Source: Buttiauxella sp. B2 | GTDB lineage: Bacteria; Pseudomonadota; Gammaproteobacteria; Enterobacterales; Enterobacteriaceae | Direction of reading: 5' to 3' | DNA length: 64,000 nt | Assembly (NCBI RefSeq): GCF_006376615.1 | Contig: NZ_VEXQ01000003.1 | Location: 186,001-250,000 of the forward strand | Shown here: positions 1 through 8,646 of the stretch, piece by piece | Layout of the letters: each line of letters opens with the position of its first letter | How positions within the stretch are numbered: position 1 is the first letter of the stretch | Program-made: the position numbers and the translations under genes | The notes under the pieces: generated by a model | What the model saw: the letters and a program-made list of their open reading frames with translations, nothing else | What the model was told of the DNA's origin: nothing | Databases searched by the model: none

Positions 1-821
1 CGGCAAGCCGCATTCACCGGAATGCTGTTACTTTCCATCGCTGCCAACAACGTACTGCCGACTGGTGCGTAGAACTCGCGCAGAGGTTTTAATGTGGTGA
101 ATTTCAAACCGCTTTGTACGGGGGTCGCAACTGGGGTAAAGAATTTTTCAGAGTAAAATTCGCTCACACCCAGCGCTTTAACTTCTTTCTCGACCAATTC
201 CATATACGGCGCGGGGCCGCAGGTCATGACGGTTCGTGAAGCAATATCCGGTACTGCCGCAAGAATTTCATGCGTTAAACGCCCGGCGATAAAACCCTGT
301 GTCGCGTTATTTTCAGCAATCAGCGTCAGCGGATAGTTGCTCCATTCCTGTGCGAAAATGACATCTTCCGGCGAACGAACGTTATAAATAACCTGCACGT
401 CTGCCTGCGGGCGGTGTTTTGCCAGCCAGCGGCGCATCGCCATAATCGGCGTCACGCCACAACCCGCCGCTATCAACAGATAACGGTTGGTCGCCAGGTT
501 TTCACAGCTAAATTCACCCAGGCCTTCAGACAGCCACAGATAATCGCCAACTTTCACATCCTGGGTTAGCCACTCGGAACCAACGCCATTTTCGATACGA
601 CGGACTGTCAGCGTCACGAATGGGCTGAGTCCTGGTGTGGACGAAATGGTATAAGCACGCAGCGTTTCATCACGGTTACGAATGCTCACCAGCGTATATT
701 GCCCAGCTTTGTATGGATAGAAATCGTGATTAATCAGCGATAACGTCCAGACATCCGGCGTTTCCTGGTGAATATGATGTACCTGCATGCGATACGGGCA
801 CAGCGGCGTTGGCATAGTCAT
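1..821 (-). CDS. hcr: NADH oxidoreductase Hcr, partial (C-terminus beyond window)
   Basis: Reductase partner that passes electrons from NADH through FAD and a [2Fe-2S] centre to the hybrid-cluster protein Hcp. The visible part encodes about 273 residues: a ferredoxin-reductase FAD domain with an LRAYTISS motif, then an NAD-binding domain with the AAGCGVTPI and MTCGPAPYM motifs, and the first residues of the C-terminal 2Fe-2S ferredoxin domain. The window edge cuts just after the first cluster cysteine (NAAC), so the other ligands are not seen. ATG at 821 is preceded by AAGGAG at good spacing and matches the E. coli N-terminus (MTMP). It lies 9 bp after hcp on the same strand, so the two are surely co-transcribed. 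Confidence 0.96.
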   Translation of the reverse strand, partial: MTMPTPLCPYRMQVHHIHQETPDVWTLSLINHDFYPYKAGQYTLVSIRNRDETLRAYTISSTPGLSPFVTLTVRRIENGVGSEWLTQDVKVGDYLWLSEGLGEFSCENLATNRYLLIAAGCGVTPIMAMRRWLAKHRPQADVQVIYNVRSPEDVIFAQEWSNYPLTLIAENNATQGFIAGRLTHEILAAVPDIASRTVMTCGPAPYMELVEKEVKALGVSEFYSEKFFTPVATPVQSGLKFTTLKPLREFYAPVGSTLLAAMESNSIPVNAAC

Positions 822-830
822 GGCTTCTCC

Positions 831-2483
831 TTATGCGCTCATCAACTGTTCGATATCTTGCTCAACGGTGGTAATGGCACGCAGGCCAAATTTCTCGTTC
901 AGCACAGCCAGCAGATTTGGCGTCAGGAAGCCTGGTGCGGTTGGGCCGGTGACAATATTCGTAACGCCCAACGACAGCAGGGTCAGCAGGATAACAATCG
1001 CTTTTTGCTCGAACCAGGAAAGCACCAGGCTCAGCGGCAGGTCGTTCACACCACAACCCAGTTTTTCGGCAAGAGTTACCGCAAGGATAATTGCAGAGTA
1101 AGCATCGTTACACTGACCCGCATCCACCAGGCGTGGCAGACCTTCGATATCGCCGAAGTCCAGTTTATTGAAGCGATATTTACCGCAGGCAAGTGTCAGG
1201 ATCAGGCAATCTTTTGGCACGCTGGTAGCAAAATCAGTGAAGTAGCTGCGTTCGCCACGTTCGCCGTCACAACCGCCAACCAGGAATATATGGCGCAGTT
1301 TTTCACGGCTCACCAGGTCAATCAGCGTATCGGCGGCACCCAGTAAAGTCTGGCGGCCAAAACCGACCGTAATCAGGTGTTCGATTTCGCTGTACTGGAA
1401 ACCAGCCATTTGCTGTGCTTGCGTAATTACGGAGGTGAAATCATCACCTTCGAGGTGACTAACGCCAGGCCAGCCGACAATGCTGCGTGTCCAGATGCGG
1501 TCGGTATAGGAGCCTACTTCCGGGTTAATGATGCAGTTTGATGTCATCACAATAGGGCCTGGGAAGCGGGCGAATTCGACCTGCTGGTTTTGCCAACCGC
1601 TGCCGTAATTACCGACCAGATGTTTGAACTTGCGTAGTTCAGGGTAGCCGTGTGCTGGCAGCATTTCGCCGTGGGTATAGACATTGACGCCTGTACCTTC
1701 AGTTTGCTCAAGCAAGTGGTACAAATCTTTCAGGTCGTGGCCGGAAATCAAAATACATTTGCCTGCAACAGGGCGAACGTTTACTTGCGTTGGCGTTGGG
1801 TGCCCGTATTTCTCAGTTTCGCCGAGATCCAGAATGCTCATCACTTTGAAGTTCATCTGGCCGATTTCCATGGAGCACTCAAGCAGTGCGCCCATGTCAG
1901 CAGGCCAGGTGCCGAGCCACGCCATAATTTTATGGTATTGCGCGTAGATGTCGTTGTCGTACTGGCCGAGTACGTGGGCGTGTTCCATATACGCAGCGGC
2001 ACCTTTCAGGCCGTACAAGCACAACAGACGCAGGCCCAGAATGTCTTCACCAATTTCTGCTTTATCGCGGTTTGGCGCAAATTCAGCCGCCTGACGTTGC
2101 AGGTCGCCCAAATCGTTGCTGACTAATTGCAGTTCAGCCATTGGATGGGTAACGGTAATGTTCGGGTTAATCTCGAGGCTGCGAGCCTTCAGAGTTTCGC
2201 GCAGCGAGATGGCTTCTTGCGCGTAACCGACGATACGTGGGGAATCGAAGTTAACGTTGGTCAGGGTTGAGAAAAAGGCACGCGGTGCAAAGTTATCAAT
2301 CTCGTGATCGATGATACCCACTTCACGTGCAGCCAGTGCCCAGGCGGATAAACCTTGCAGCGTGGCGATCAACAGGTCTTGCAGATCTGACGTTTCAGCT
2401 GTTTTACCGCACATGCCCTGCGCGTAAGAGCAGCCGTTGCCCGCTGGGGTGCGGATTGTTTGTTCACATTGCACACAAAACAT
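831..2483 (-). CDS. hcp: Hybrid cluster protein Hcp (hydroxylamine/NO reductase)
   Basis: Cytoplasmic iron-sulfur enzyme made under anaerobic nitrate/nitrite or NO stress. In enterobacteria it is credited with high-affinity NO reduction, with hydroxylamine reduction as a classic activity, and with roles in S-nitrosylation. The 550-residue protein is full length. Cysteines 3, 6, 18 and 25 have the C-x2-C-x11-C-x6-C spacing of the enterobacterial class of N-terminal cluster. Cysteines 317 (SNCIINP), 405 (VGGCDGE), 433 (LACGKYRF) and 458 (GQCNDAYS) match the hybrid-cluster ligands. It is the first gene of hcp-hcr. Upstream are NsrR-like and FNR-like sequences, in line with known control of this operon. 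The SD is AAAGG. Confidence 0.98.
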   Translation of the reverse strand: MFCVQCEQTIRTPAGNGCSYAQGMCGKTAETSDLQDLLIATLQGLSAWALAAREVGIIDHEIDNFAPRAFFSTLTNVNFDSPRIVGYAQEAISLRETLKARSLEINPNITVTHPMAELQLVSNDLGDLQRQAAEFAPNRDKAEIGEDILGLRLLCLYGLKGAAAYMEHAHVLGQYDNDIYAQYHKIMAWLGTWPADMGALLECSMEIGQMNFKVMSILDLGETEKYGHPTPTQVNVRPVAGKCILISGHDLKDLYHLLEQTEGTGVNVYTHGEMLPAHGYPELRKFKHLVGNYGSGWQNQQVEFARFPGPIVMTSNCIINPEVGSYTDRIWTRSIVGWPGVSHLEGDDFTSVITQAQQMAGFQYSEIEHLITVGFGRQTLLGAADTLIDLVSREKLRHIFLVGGCDGERGERSYFTDFATSVPKDCLILTLACGKYRFNKLDFGDIEGLPRLVDAGQCNDAYSAIILAVTLAEKLGCGVNDLPLSLVLSWFEQKAIVILLTLLSLGVTNIVTGPTAPGFLTPNLLAVLNEKFGLRAITTVEQDIEQLMSA

Positions 2484-2497
2484 GATCGTACCTTTTA

Positions 2498-2520
2498 AAG
2501 TTATATTTAATATACATGTT
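2498..2520 (-). promoter_or_regulatory. Candidate NsrR operator upstream of hcp
   Basis: A 23-bp inverted repeat lies 15-37 bp before the hcp start. Its two 11-bp arms, read inward, are AAGTTATATTT and AACATGTATAT, separated by one base. This is the 11-1-11 layout of NsrR sites (half site close to AAGATGCATTT). NsrR is the nitric-oxide-sensing repressor of hcp-hcr in E. coli. The arms are AT-rich and imperfect, so the assignment rests on layout and context. Confidence 0.5.
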
Positions 2521-2579
2521 TAAGGTTATGCTCAGTGCGACATAGGGAAAAGAGATTTTTCATGCAACTTAGATGGAGA

Positions 2580-2593
2580 TTGATTTAGCGCAA
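2580..2593 (-). promoter_or_regulatory. Candidate FNR site upstream of hcp
   Basis: TTGAT-TTAG-CGCAA matches the FNR consensus TTGAT-N4-ATCAA perfectly in one half and in three of five bases in the other. It is centred about 104 bp before the hcp ATG. In E. coli the hcp promoter is activated by FNR from an upstream position, so the location is reasonable. The site abuts the lysO terminator-like hairpin. Confidence 0.4.
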
Positions 2594-2619
2594 ATTTGGC
2601 GGCAGGAACCTACCGCCAA
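2594..2619 (-). terminator. Terminator-like hairpin after lysO
   Basis: Arms TTGGCGG and CCGCCAA (2596-2602 and 2613-2619) extend inward through a G-T wobble to about ten pairs with a four-base loop. On the minus strand the hairpin follows the lysO stop by 7 bp and is followed by ATTT, so the U-tract is short. Confidence 0.55.
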
Positions 2620-2626
2620 CGAGGTA

Positions 2627-3526
2627 TCAGGAGGCGAAAAATGCCATTAGCAGAGGTGTCAGCAAGCTAAGGATAAACCCGTGAACAATTGCTGCTGGCA
2701 CAATTTCCAGACCACCGCTGCGTTGTAATACTGGCAGCGTAAAGTCCATTGATGTAGCACCAGACAACCCAAGTGCAGTTGAGCGACTGCGGCGCACCAG
2801 ACCTGGAATCAGCATGATAGCAACCAGCTCTCGCGCCAGATCGTTGAAGAACGAGGCACTGCCAATCACTGGCCCGTAGGATTCCGTCATCAAAATACCG
2901 GAAAGCGAGTACCAACCGAAACCTGATGCCATAGCCAATCCAGTTTTAATCGGCAGGTCGAGAATAAAGGCATTGATAACACCACCCGCCAGTGAGCTGA
3001 GGGCGACGACTACGGCGACAATCATGCCACGGCGATTGAGCACAATCTGCTTTAGCGTCATGCCGCTATTTCGCAGTTGAATACCTACCAGTAATAGCAG
3101 GAAGATCAGTGTGTATTCGCTGGCGTCGGTTGCGTGATGCAGTATCGGTAACCCCGTCAGTCCGACCAGGAAACCACCGACCACCACGCCGCACAGTTTT
3201 AGTGATTCCAGAGCCATTGCAATTCGAGAGGGGAGTTTTTCTTGCTCGTGGTTGTGTCGCCATGGCATGGAACGTTCAAGCCAAAGCAGTGCCGCAGCAT
3301 TACAGAGTAATAGAACCACGACGGTGACCGCCGCGTAATGAAATATCGCCAGCAGGTTACTTGCCAGGTTGTCGAGAAAAGCGAGACTGATCCCCATGAA
3401 AAACAAAATCACATACACAATCCAGCTCAATAGGCGATTAATGAGTTTTAACAGACTGGTTTGTTTGAGAGGAATGAGATAACCGACGATCAGCGGTACT
3501 AATATAATTAACAATCCCGAAAACAT
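2627..3526 (-). CDS. lysO: L-lysine exporter LysO (YbjE)
   Basis: Inner-membrane exporter of lysine and the toxic analogue thialysine. The product is 299 residues, the same length as E. coli LysO, with many hydrophobic segments and conserved stretches such as FFMGISLAF, GFGWYSLSGI and GATSMDFTLPV. The frame stays open upstream to 3577. I chose ATG at 3526 because it aligns with the E. coli start (MFSGLLIILVP) and has AAGGA about 11 bases upstream. It lies downstream of aqpZ on the same strand, separated by a strong hairpin. In E. coli the gene responds to ArgP and lysine; no lysine riboswitch is evident in the short spacer here. Confidence 0.95.
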   Translation of the reverse strand: MFSGLLIILVPLIVGYLIPLKQTSLLKLINRLLSWIVYVILFFMGISLAFLDNLASNLLAIFHYAAVTVVVLLLCNAAALLWLERSMPWRHNHEQEKLPSRIAMALESLKLCGVVVGGFLVGLTGLPILHHATDASEYTLIFLLLLVGIQLRNSGMTLKQIVLNRRGMIVAVVVALSSLAGGVINAFILDLPIKTGLAMASGFGWYSLSGILMTESYGPVIGSASFFNDLARELVAIMLIPGLVRRSRSTALGLSGATSMDFTLPVLQRSGGLEIVPAAIVHGFILSLLTPLLMAFFAS

Positions 3527-3648
3527 GGTGCGGACAATCCTTGCAATAGAAGTAACGGCGTATGTCACACTACCCAAAGAAAGGGAACGAGTAAAGCTAC
3601 GAAAAAAGAGGGTTTTTATGCAGGAGCGGTACGCTATGGGAGGAATTA

Positions 3649-3685
3649 CCCAGGGCGGATAAAGCTTGTGTTTATCCGCCCTGGG
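3649..3685 (-). terminator. Perfect 15-bp inverted repeat between aqpZ and lysO
   Basis: Arms CCCAGGGCGGATAAA (3649-3663) and TTTATCCGCCCTGGG (3671-3685) are exact complements around a 7-base loop, starting 14 bp after the aqpZ stop. The stem is unusually long and GC-rich, but no T-run follows it on either strand, so it is not a typical intrinsic terminator. It may end or dampen aqpZ transcription, or protect a 3' end. The function is inferred. Confidence 0.55.
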
Positions 3686-3698
3686 AAGCTACAGCGAA

Positions 3699-4394
3699 TT
3701 AGTTGCGTTTTTCTAACAATGTACGGTAAATCAAGCCACCTAAAATACCGCCAATGATTGGCATCAACCAGAACAGCCACAGCTGTTGCAGTGCCCAACC
3801 ACCCTGGAAGATGGCAACCGCAGTACTACGCGCGGGGTTCACTGAGGTATTGGTGACAGGAATACTAATCAAGTGAATCAGGGTTAGAGCCAGACCGATA
3901 GCAATCGGTGCAAAACCTGCCGGAGCAAATTTGTCTGTTGCGCCATGAATGACAATCAAGAAGCCACAGGTTAATACGATTTCAATAATAATTGCGGATA
4001 GCATGGAATAATGATCTGGCGAATGTTCGCCATAACCATTTGAAGCAAAGCCGCTTGCCGCTGCATCGAAACCACTTTTACCGCTGGCAATTAAATAAAG
4101 AATACCGGCCGCAACGATACCGCCAATGACTTGTGCAACAATATAGCCAATTACTTCTTTTGCCGGGAAACGACCGCCAGCCCATAAACCCAGAGTTACC
4201 GCCGGGTTAAAGTGACCACCGGAAATATGCCCAACGGCATAAGCCATCGTTAATACAGTTAAACCAAATGCTAATGCAACACCGGCAAAACCTATCCCTA
4301 ATTCAGGATATGCGGCCGCCAGCACCGCACTGCCACAACCACCAAATACCAACCAGAACGTACCAAAGAATTCTGCCGCTAATTTCCTGAGCAT
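3699..4394 (-). CDS. aqpZ: Aquaporin Z
   Basis: Inner-membrane water channel of the MIP family. The 231-residue product has both half-channel signatures, HFNPAVT and SVNPARS, and six expected membrane segments. The arginine after the second NPA belongs to the selectivity filter. The frame is open to 4445, but ATG at 4394 has a good SD (AGAGG) and gives the family N-terminus [14 protein letters not shown]. It is divergent from ybjD across a 379-bp AT-rich gap and seems to be a single transcript ending near the hairpin at 3649-3685. Confidence 0.97.
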   Translation of the reverse strand: MLRKLAAEFFGTFWLVFGGCGSAVLAAAYPELGIGFAGVALAFGLTVLTMAYAVGHISGGHFNPAVTLGLWAGGRFPAKEVIGYIVAQVIGGIVAAGILYLIASGKSGFDAAASGFASNGYGEHSPDHYSMLSAIIIEIVLTCGFLIVIHGATDKFAPAGFAPIAIGLALTLIHLISIPVTNTSVNPARSTAVAIFQGGWALQQLWLFWLMPIIGGILGGLIYRTLLEKRN

Positions 4395-4773
4395 AACCAC
4401 CTCTGTAATTAAAAAATGAATCACGGGTGAGATAAATAACAGCATCTCCCCGGTTATTGTTTTTACAACTATTAGTGACGTAACGTTAATAATAAAAGAG
4501 CAGTAATATTAATGAATTCGTTAAGTTAGAACTAGTCTACTAATTCTGAAAAAATTGATTTGGGGCAATGATATGGTATTCCATTAATAATAAGTACGTT
4601 GGAAGTATCGAGGGATTATTAATAAAATAAGAATGTTCTTGTATTGATCGCACTTTATGACTGTTGGGCAAGTAACAGGTAATGGCATCTTCGTTCTCTG
4701 CCTCGCGGCATCTTGAACTATTTAGGGTATAGTTGATTGTAGTAAGGAAAGCATCAACCAATCCGGAGGGGTT
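4395..4773. other. AT-rich intergenic region, aqpZ/ybjD
   Basis: 379 bp between divergent genes, so it must hold the promoters of both. It is clearly more AT-rich than the flanking genes. I see no convincing gene: a 73-codon minus-strand frame (4540-4761) starts at TTG, has low-complexity codon use and resembles nothing I know. No regulator site stands out. A very strong SD (GGAGGGG) precedes ybjD. Confidence 0.6.
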
Positions 4774-6429
4774 ATGTTCCTCGAGCGTGTGGAGATAGTC
4801 GGATTCAGGGGTATTAACCGTCTTTCGTTAATGCTCGAGCAGAATAACGTGTTGATCGGTGAAAACGCGTGGGGTAAATCCAGCTTGCTGGATGCACTAA
4901 CCTTGCTGTTGTCCCCGCATGAAACGCTTTATCACTTCAATCGTGATGACTTCTATTTCCCGCCAGGCGATGTGCAAGGCAGGGAACACCATTTGCACAT
5001 TGTGCTGACATTTCGGGAGACGGCGCCTGGCCATCATCTTGGGCGGCGTTATCGTTCGCTTGGGCCTGTGTGGGTAGAAGGGAGTGATGGTTATCAGCGC
5101 ATATTGTATCGCCTGGTCGGAGAGCTTGCAGAAGACGGCTCCATTATGACAATGCGCAGTTTTCTTGATAACAAAGGCCATGCCATTGAGTTTGATGACA
5201 TCGATGACATGGCAAAACAAATCATACGCCTTAATCCCGTTCTGCGTTTGCGTGATGCGCGTTTTATGCGGCGCTTACGCAATGACAGCATTCCCGCAAT
5301 GCCCGAAACAGAAATGACTGCACGGCAGCTTGATTTTCTGGCGCGTGAGCTGGTGTCGCGTCCGCAAAATCTTACTGATGCACAGCTACGCCAGGGTTTG
5401 TCAGCAATGGTGCAATTGCTTGAGCACTATTTTTCGGAGCAGGGTGCTGTGGCGCGGCATCGTTTATTACGGCGTCATTCGCATGATGAACAACGCAGTT
5501 GGCGTTATCTGGATATCATCAACCGCATGATAGACAAACCCAATAGCCGCGCTCACCGCATGATTTTGCTTGGGATGTTTTCAACGTTGCTGCAAGCAAA
5601 AGGCAGCGTGGCGTTGGATAAAGATGCTCGTCCATTATTGCTGGTGGAAGATCCTGAAACGCGTCTGCATCCCATTATGTTGTCGGTGGCCTGGCATTTA
5701 TTAAACCTGCTGCCACTGCAAAAAATCACCACCACTAACTCCGGCGAACTATTATCGCTCACTCCAGTGGAAAACGTCTGCCGCCTGGTGCGTGAGTCCT
5801 CAAAAGTTGCCGCCTGGCGACTGGGCCCCGGTGGGATGAATGCTGAAGATAGCCGTCGCATTGCGTTTCATATTCGCTTTAATCGAGCCTCCTCTTTGTT
5901 TGCGCGTTGTTGGCTGTTGGTAGAGGGAGAAACGGAAGTGTGGGTGATGAACGAACTGGCGCGTCAGTGCGGGCATCATTTCGATGCTGAAGGGGTGAAG
6001 GTTATCGAGTTTGCGCAGTCGGGACTTCGCCCATTAATTAAGTTTGCTCGGCGTATGGGTATTGAATGGCATGTTCTGGTGGATGGTGATGAAGCCGGGA
6101 AAAAATACGCAGCCACGGTGCGCGGTATTCTGGAAAATGACCGCGACCAGGAGCGCGACCATTTAACGATACTGCCAGCAATGGACATGGAACATTTCAT
6201 GTACCGTCAGGGTTTTGCCGATGTCTTTCATCGCGTGGCACAAATTCCCGAAAATGTGCCGATGAATATGCGTCGAGTTATCGTGAAAGCCATTCATCGT
6301 TCTTCCAAACCTGATTTGGCAATTGAAGTGGCGATGGAAGCAGGAAGACGAGGTGTGGATGCTGTGCCGTCATTGCTGCGTAAAATGTTTTCACGCGTTT
6401 TATGGCTTGCGCGTGGCCGGGCAGATTAG
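4774..6429 (+). CDS. ybjD: OLD-family ATP-dependent endonuclease YbjD
   Basis: Predicted class of ATPase fused to a TOPRIM nuclease, related to phage P2 OLD; its cellular role is unknown. The 551-residue product aligns over its full length with E. coli YbjD. It has a Walker A motif at residues 29-37 (GENAWGKSS), an ABC/SMC-like Walker B region (LLLVEDPETRLHP), and a C-terminal TOPRIM domain with the acidic motifs LLVEGETE (E384) and DGDEAG (D437, D439). It stands alone, divergent from aqpZ and convergent with ybjX. Sequence drift is spread evenly, with no sign of recent transfer. The nuclease activity is inferred from the family. Confidence 0.93.
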   Translation: MFLERVEIVGFRGINRLSLMLEQNNVLIGENAWGKSSLLDALTLLLSPHETLYHFNRDDFYFPPGDVQGREHHLHIVLTFRETAPGHHLGRRYRSLGPVWVEGSDGYQRILYRLVGELAEDGSIMTMRSFLDNKGHAIEFDDIDDMAKQIIRLNPVLRLRDARFMRRLRNDSIPAMPETEMTARQLDFLARELVSRPQNLTDAQLRQGLSAMVQLLEHYFSEQGAVARHRLLRRHSHDEQRSWRYLDIINRMIDKPNSRAHRMILLGMFSTLLQAKGSVALDKDARPLLLVEDPETRLHPIMLSVAWHLLNLLPLQKITTTNSGELLSLTPVENVCRLVRESSKVAAWRLGPGGMNAEDSRRIAFHIRFNRASSLFARCWLLVEGETEVWVMNELARQCGHHFDAEGVKVIEFAQSGLRPLIKFARRMGIEWHVLVDGDEAGKKYAATVRGILENDRDQERDHLTILPAMDMEHFMYRQGFADVFHRVAQIPENVPMNMRRVIVKAIHRSSKPDLAIEVAMEAGRRGVDAVPSLLRKMFSRVLWLARGRAD

Positions 6430-6436
6430 CCCGGCC
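6415..6436 (+). terminator. Hairpin spanning the ybjD stop codon
   Basis: Arms GGCCGGGC (6415-6422) and GCCCGGCC (6429-6436) enclose a 6-base loop, and the TAG stop lies at the edge of the second arm. The 12-bp gap to the convergent ybjX means this hairpin would sit at the 3' end of both transcripts. No T-run follows on the plus strand, so termination is only suggested. Confidence 0.4.
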
Positions 6437-6441
6437 AGAGC

Positions 6442-7389
6442 TTAAAGTTTATCTGCAATTTGTTCCATCATGTCATCCAACAAACTGAAGCGGCGACGAT
6501 ATTCAGCCCGTTTCTTGCTGGCAATTTCCTCAATGGGTTTACGTGACATGCCCAGTGGCAGATCAAAAAATCCCCCATGCAATAACTCACCGTTCATCGA
6601 CTCCCAGAAGCTATCGTAATCGGCATGGATTTTGTCTTTTTTCTTTTTCAAATAGCGCCATGAACGGTAGATATGCGCACTGTTGCTCACCGCCAGAATT
6701 TGGCTAACGCCTAAATGACGAGCAAGCAGACTGGCAGCTTCAAGTACCAGACGTTTAGGGAATAAACCGTGACATGCTTTAGTGGCGTGCTGAATGTATT
6801 CATGCGGGGTATCGCTTCTCGCGCCCTGCAATCCACCAATAAACAAAGTGGATTTCCCCAGGTGCTGGCATAGCGTGAACGTTAATCCCGCGAGGGTAAC
6901 GCCATCATGTCGGGTCAAGATTATCGTCGCTTCGCCTTCTTTATCGACATTAGCGATGGCGCATAAATCAAGATGGTAGAAGTTCTCATCTTTACCCGTT
7001 ATTGTTGCCAGATGCGCACCGCTGGCTGAATAGTGCTGTTGCAACAAGCGCTCAGGTAGCGCACGAGCCAGTACGTGATAGTGAAAAGACAATGCTTTAA
7101 CCGCCGCCTTGCGATTAAAATTCGCCGCCAAATATGGGCGATGAACCCGGCAAGGCAGGCCTGGTTGCACGGTAAGTAGCTTTTGTAACAAAGGTTGCTG
7201 TGATAAATCGGTCAGTAAACGCGCGGTAACCAGCGGGCTTGCCAGCGAGCGAAGGACAAACTTCCGACGATAAGCCGGGTCACTCCAGGCACTTCCCGGC
7301 ATCCATTGTCCTTTTGCTAAGGAAAGAAACAACTGCCAGCCATTGAGTTGAGTGGTTGATATGAATTCGTCTACGGTAATTGGCGACAT
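6442..7389 (-). CDS. ybjX: VirK/YbjX family protein (DUF535)
   Basis: Member of the VirK/YbjX family, whose relatives in Shigella and Salmonella are linked to envelope function and resistance to antimicrobial peptides; the biochemical role is unknown. The product is about 315 residues with the family core (TFTLCQHLGKSTLFIGGLQGAR, ATKACHGLFPKRLVLEA shortened here to KACHGLFPKR, SNSAHIYRSWRY) and a conserved basic tail (IEEIASKKRAEYRRR). ATG at 7389 is preferred; a TTG at 7413 in frame would add eight residues. Neither has a strong SD, so the start is uncertain. It is divergent from macA. I could not find a clear PhoP box in the 140-bp spacer. Confidence 0.9.
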   Translation of the reverse strand: MSPITVDEFISTTQLNGWQLFLSLAKGQWMPGSAWSDPAYRRKFVLRSLASPLVTARLLTDLSQQPLLQKLLTVQPGLPCRVHRPYLAANFNRKAAVKALSFHYHVLARALPERLLQQHYSASGAHLATITGKDENFYHLDLCAIANVDKEGEATIILTRHDGVTLAGLTFTLCQHLGKSTLFIGGLQGARSDTPHEYIQHATKACHGLFPKRLVLEAASLLARHLGVSQILAVSNSAHIYRSWRYLKKKKDKIHADYDSFWESMNGELLHGGFFDLPLGMSRKPIEEIASKKRAEYRRRFSLLDDMMEQIADKL

Positions 7390-7530
7390 AATTGAAACCA
7401 GGTTGAGGAGCAATGGTGTAATTTCACCATTTGTTAGCTCAACGAATATTCAATCACCGACCAGGCTGTTACGGGTTCGCGACTTTTGTTGATACTCTAT
7501 TTAATTAGCCAGTCTGTTTGCAGGATACCT

Positions 7531-8646
7531 ATGAGATTCAAGGGAAAAATAAAAAAACGTTATTGGCTTCTGGGCATGTTGGTATTGCTGTTTGGTATTT
7601 GGCTTTGGCAGTTTTTAAATGCCCCTGCGCCGGTTTATCAAACCATGATTGTGCGTAAAGGTGAGCTGCAACAAAGCGTGCTCGCAACGGGTAAGCTTGA
7701 TGCGTTGCGTAAAGTTGACGTGGGCGCGCAGGTCAGTGGGCAGTTAAAAACGTTGTCGGTGAATATTGGCGATAAAGTTAAAAAAGATCAGCTGTTAGGG
7801 GTTATCGATCCAGAACAGGCGCAAAACCAAATTAAGGAAGTTGAAGCGACGTTAATGGAGTTACGCGCACAGCGACGCCAGGCGGTTGCACAAGCCAAAC
7901 TGGCGCAGGTGACGTTAAATCGCCAACGAGCTCTGGCAAAAACGCAGGCTGTATCGCAGCAAGATCTAGACACGGCGGTGACCGATCTTGAAGTCAGGCA
8001 GGCACAAATCGGGACTATTGATGCACAAATTAAACGTAATCAGGCGTCTTTAGATACGGCAAAAACCAATCTCGATTACACACAGATTGTTGCGCCAATG
8101 GCCGGTGAAGTCACTGAAATCACCACTAAACAAGGCCAGACGGTGATTGCTGCACAGCAAGCGCCGAATATTCTGACGCTTGCAGACCTTAGCACCATGC
8201 TGGTGAAAGCGCAGGTTTCCGAGGCCGATGTTATTCATCTTAAATCGGGACAAAAAGCATGGTTCACCGTTCTTGGCGATCCCCTGACGCGCTATGAAGG
8301 GGTACTTATCGATATTCTACCCACTCCGGTGAAGGTGAACGAAGCTATTTTCTATAACGCCCGGTTTGAAGTTCCAAACCCGAAAGGAGTGTTGCGTCTG
8401 GAGATGACGGCGCAAGTGCATATTCAACTGGGTGGAGTGAAAGACGTGTTAACCATTCCTCTTGCCGCACTTGGCGAACCGGTTGGCGATAGCCGCTATA
8501 AAGTTTCTGTACTGCGCAACGGCGAAACCCGTGACAGGGAAATTACTATCGGGATGCGTAATGACACTCAAGTGCAAGTCGCCAACGGCCTGACTGAAGG
8601 CGAAGAAGTGGTCATTGGGCGAACATCACCCGGGAGCTCGCTATGA
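7531..8646 (+). CDS. macA: Macrolide efflux periplasmic adaptor MacA
   Basis: Membrane-fusion protein linking the MacB ABC transporter to outer-membrane TolC for export of macrolides, enterotoxin and other substrates. It has 371 residues: an N-terminal membrane anchor (about residues 8-28), a lipoyl-like domain ([20 protein letters not shown]), a long alpha-hairpin rich in Q, A and R (about 95-170), then beta-barrel and membrane-proximal domains. The frame is open to 7486, but ATG at 7531 has AGGA upstream and fits the family length. Its stop overlaps the macB start by 4 bp, so the two are translationally coupled. Confidence 0.96.
   Translation: MRFKGKIKKRYWLLGMLVLLFGIWLWQFLNAPAPVYQTMIVRKGELQQSVLATGKLDALRKVDVGAQVSGQLKTLSVNIGDKVKKDQLLGVIDPEQAQNQIKEVEATLMELRAQRRQAVAQAKLAQVTLNRQRALAKTQAVSQQDLDTAVTDLEVRQAQIGTIDAQIKRNQASLDTAKTNLDYTQIVAPMAGEVTEITTKQGQTVIAAQQAPNILTLADLSTMLVKAQVSEADVIHLKSGQKAWFTVLGDPLTRYEGVLIDILPTPVKVNEAIFYNARFEVPNPKGVLRLEMTAQVHIQLGGVKDVLTIPLAALGEPVGDSRYKVSVLRNGETRDREITIGMRNDTQVQVANGLTEGEEVVIGRTSPGSSL

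Noticed and set aside
4663-4680. Possible LexA box before ybjD (CTG...CAG)
   Set aside because: The spacing is 12 bases instead of 10 and the centre is not AT-alternating.
4540-4761. 73-codon minus-strand frame in the aqpZ/ybjD gap
   Set aside because: TTG start, no SD, AT-rich low-information sequence and no resemblance to known proteins.
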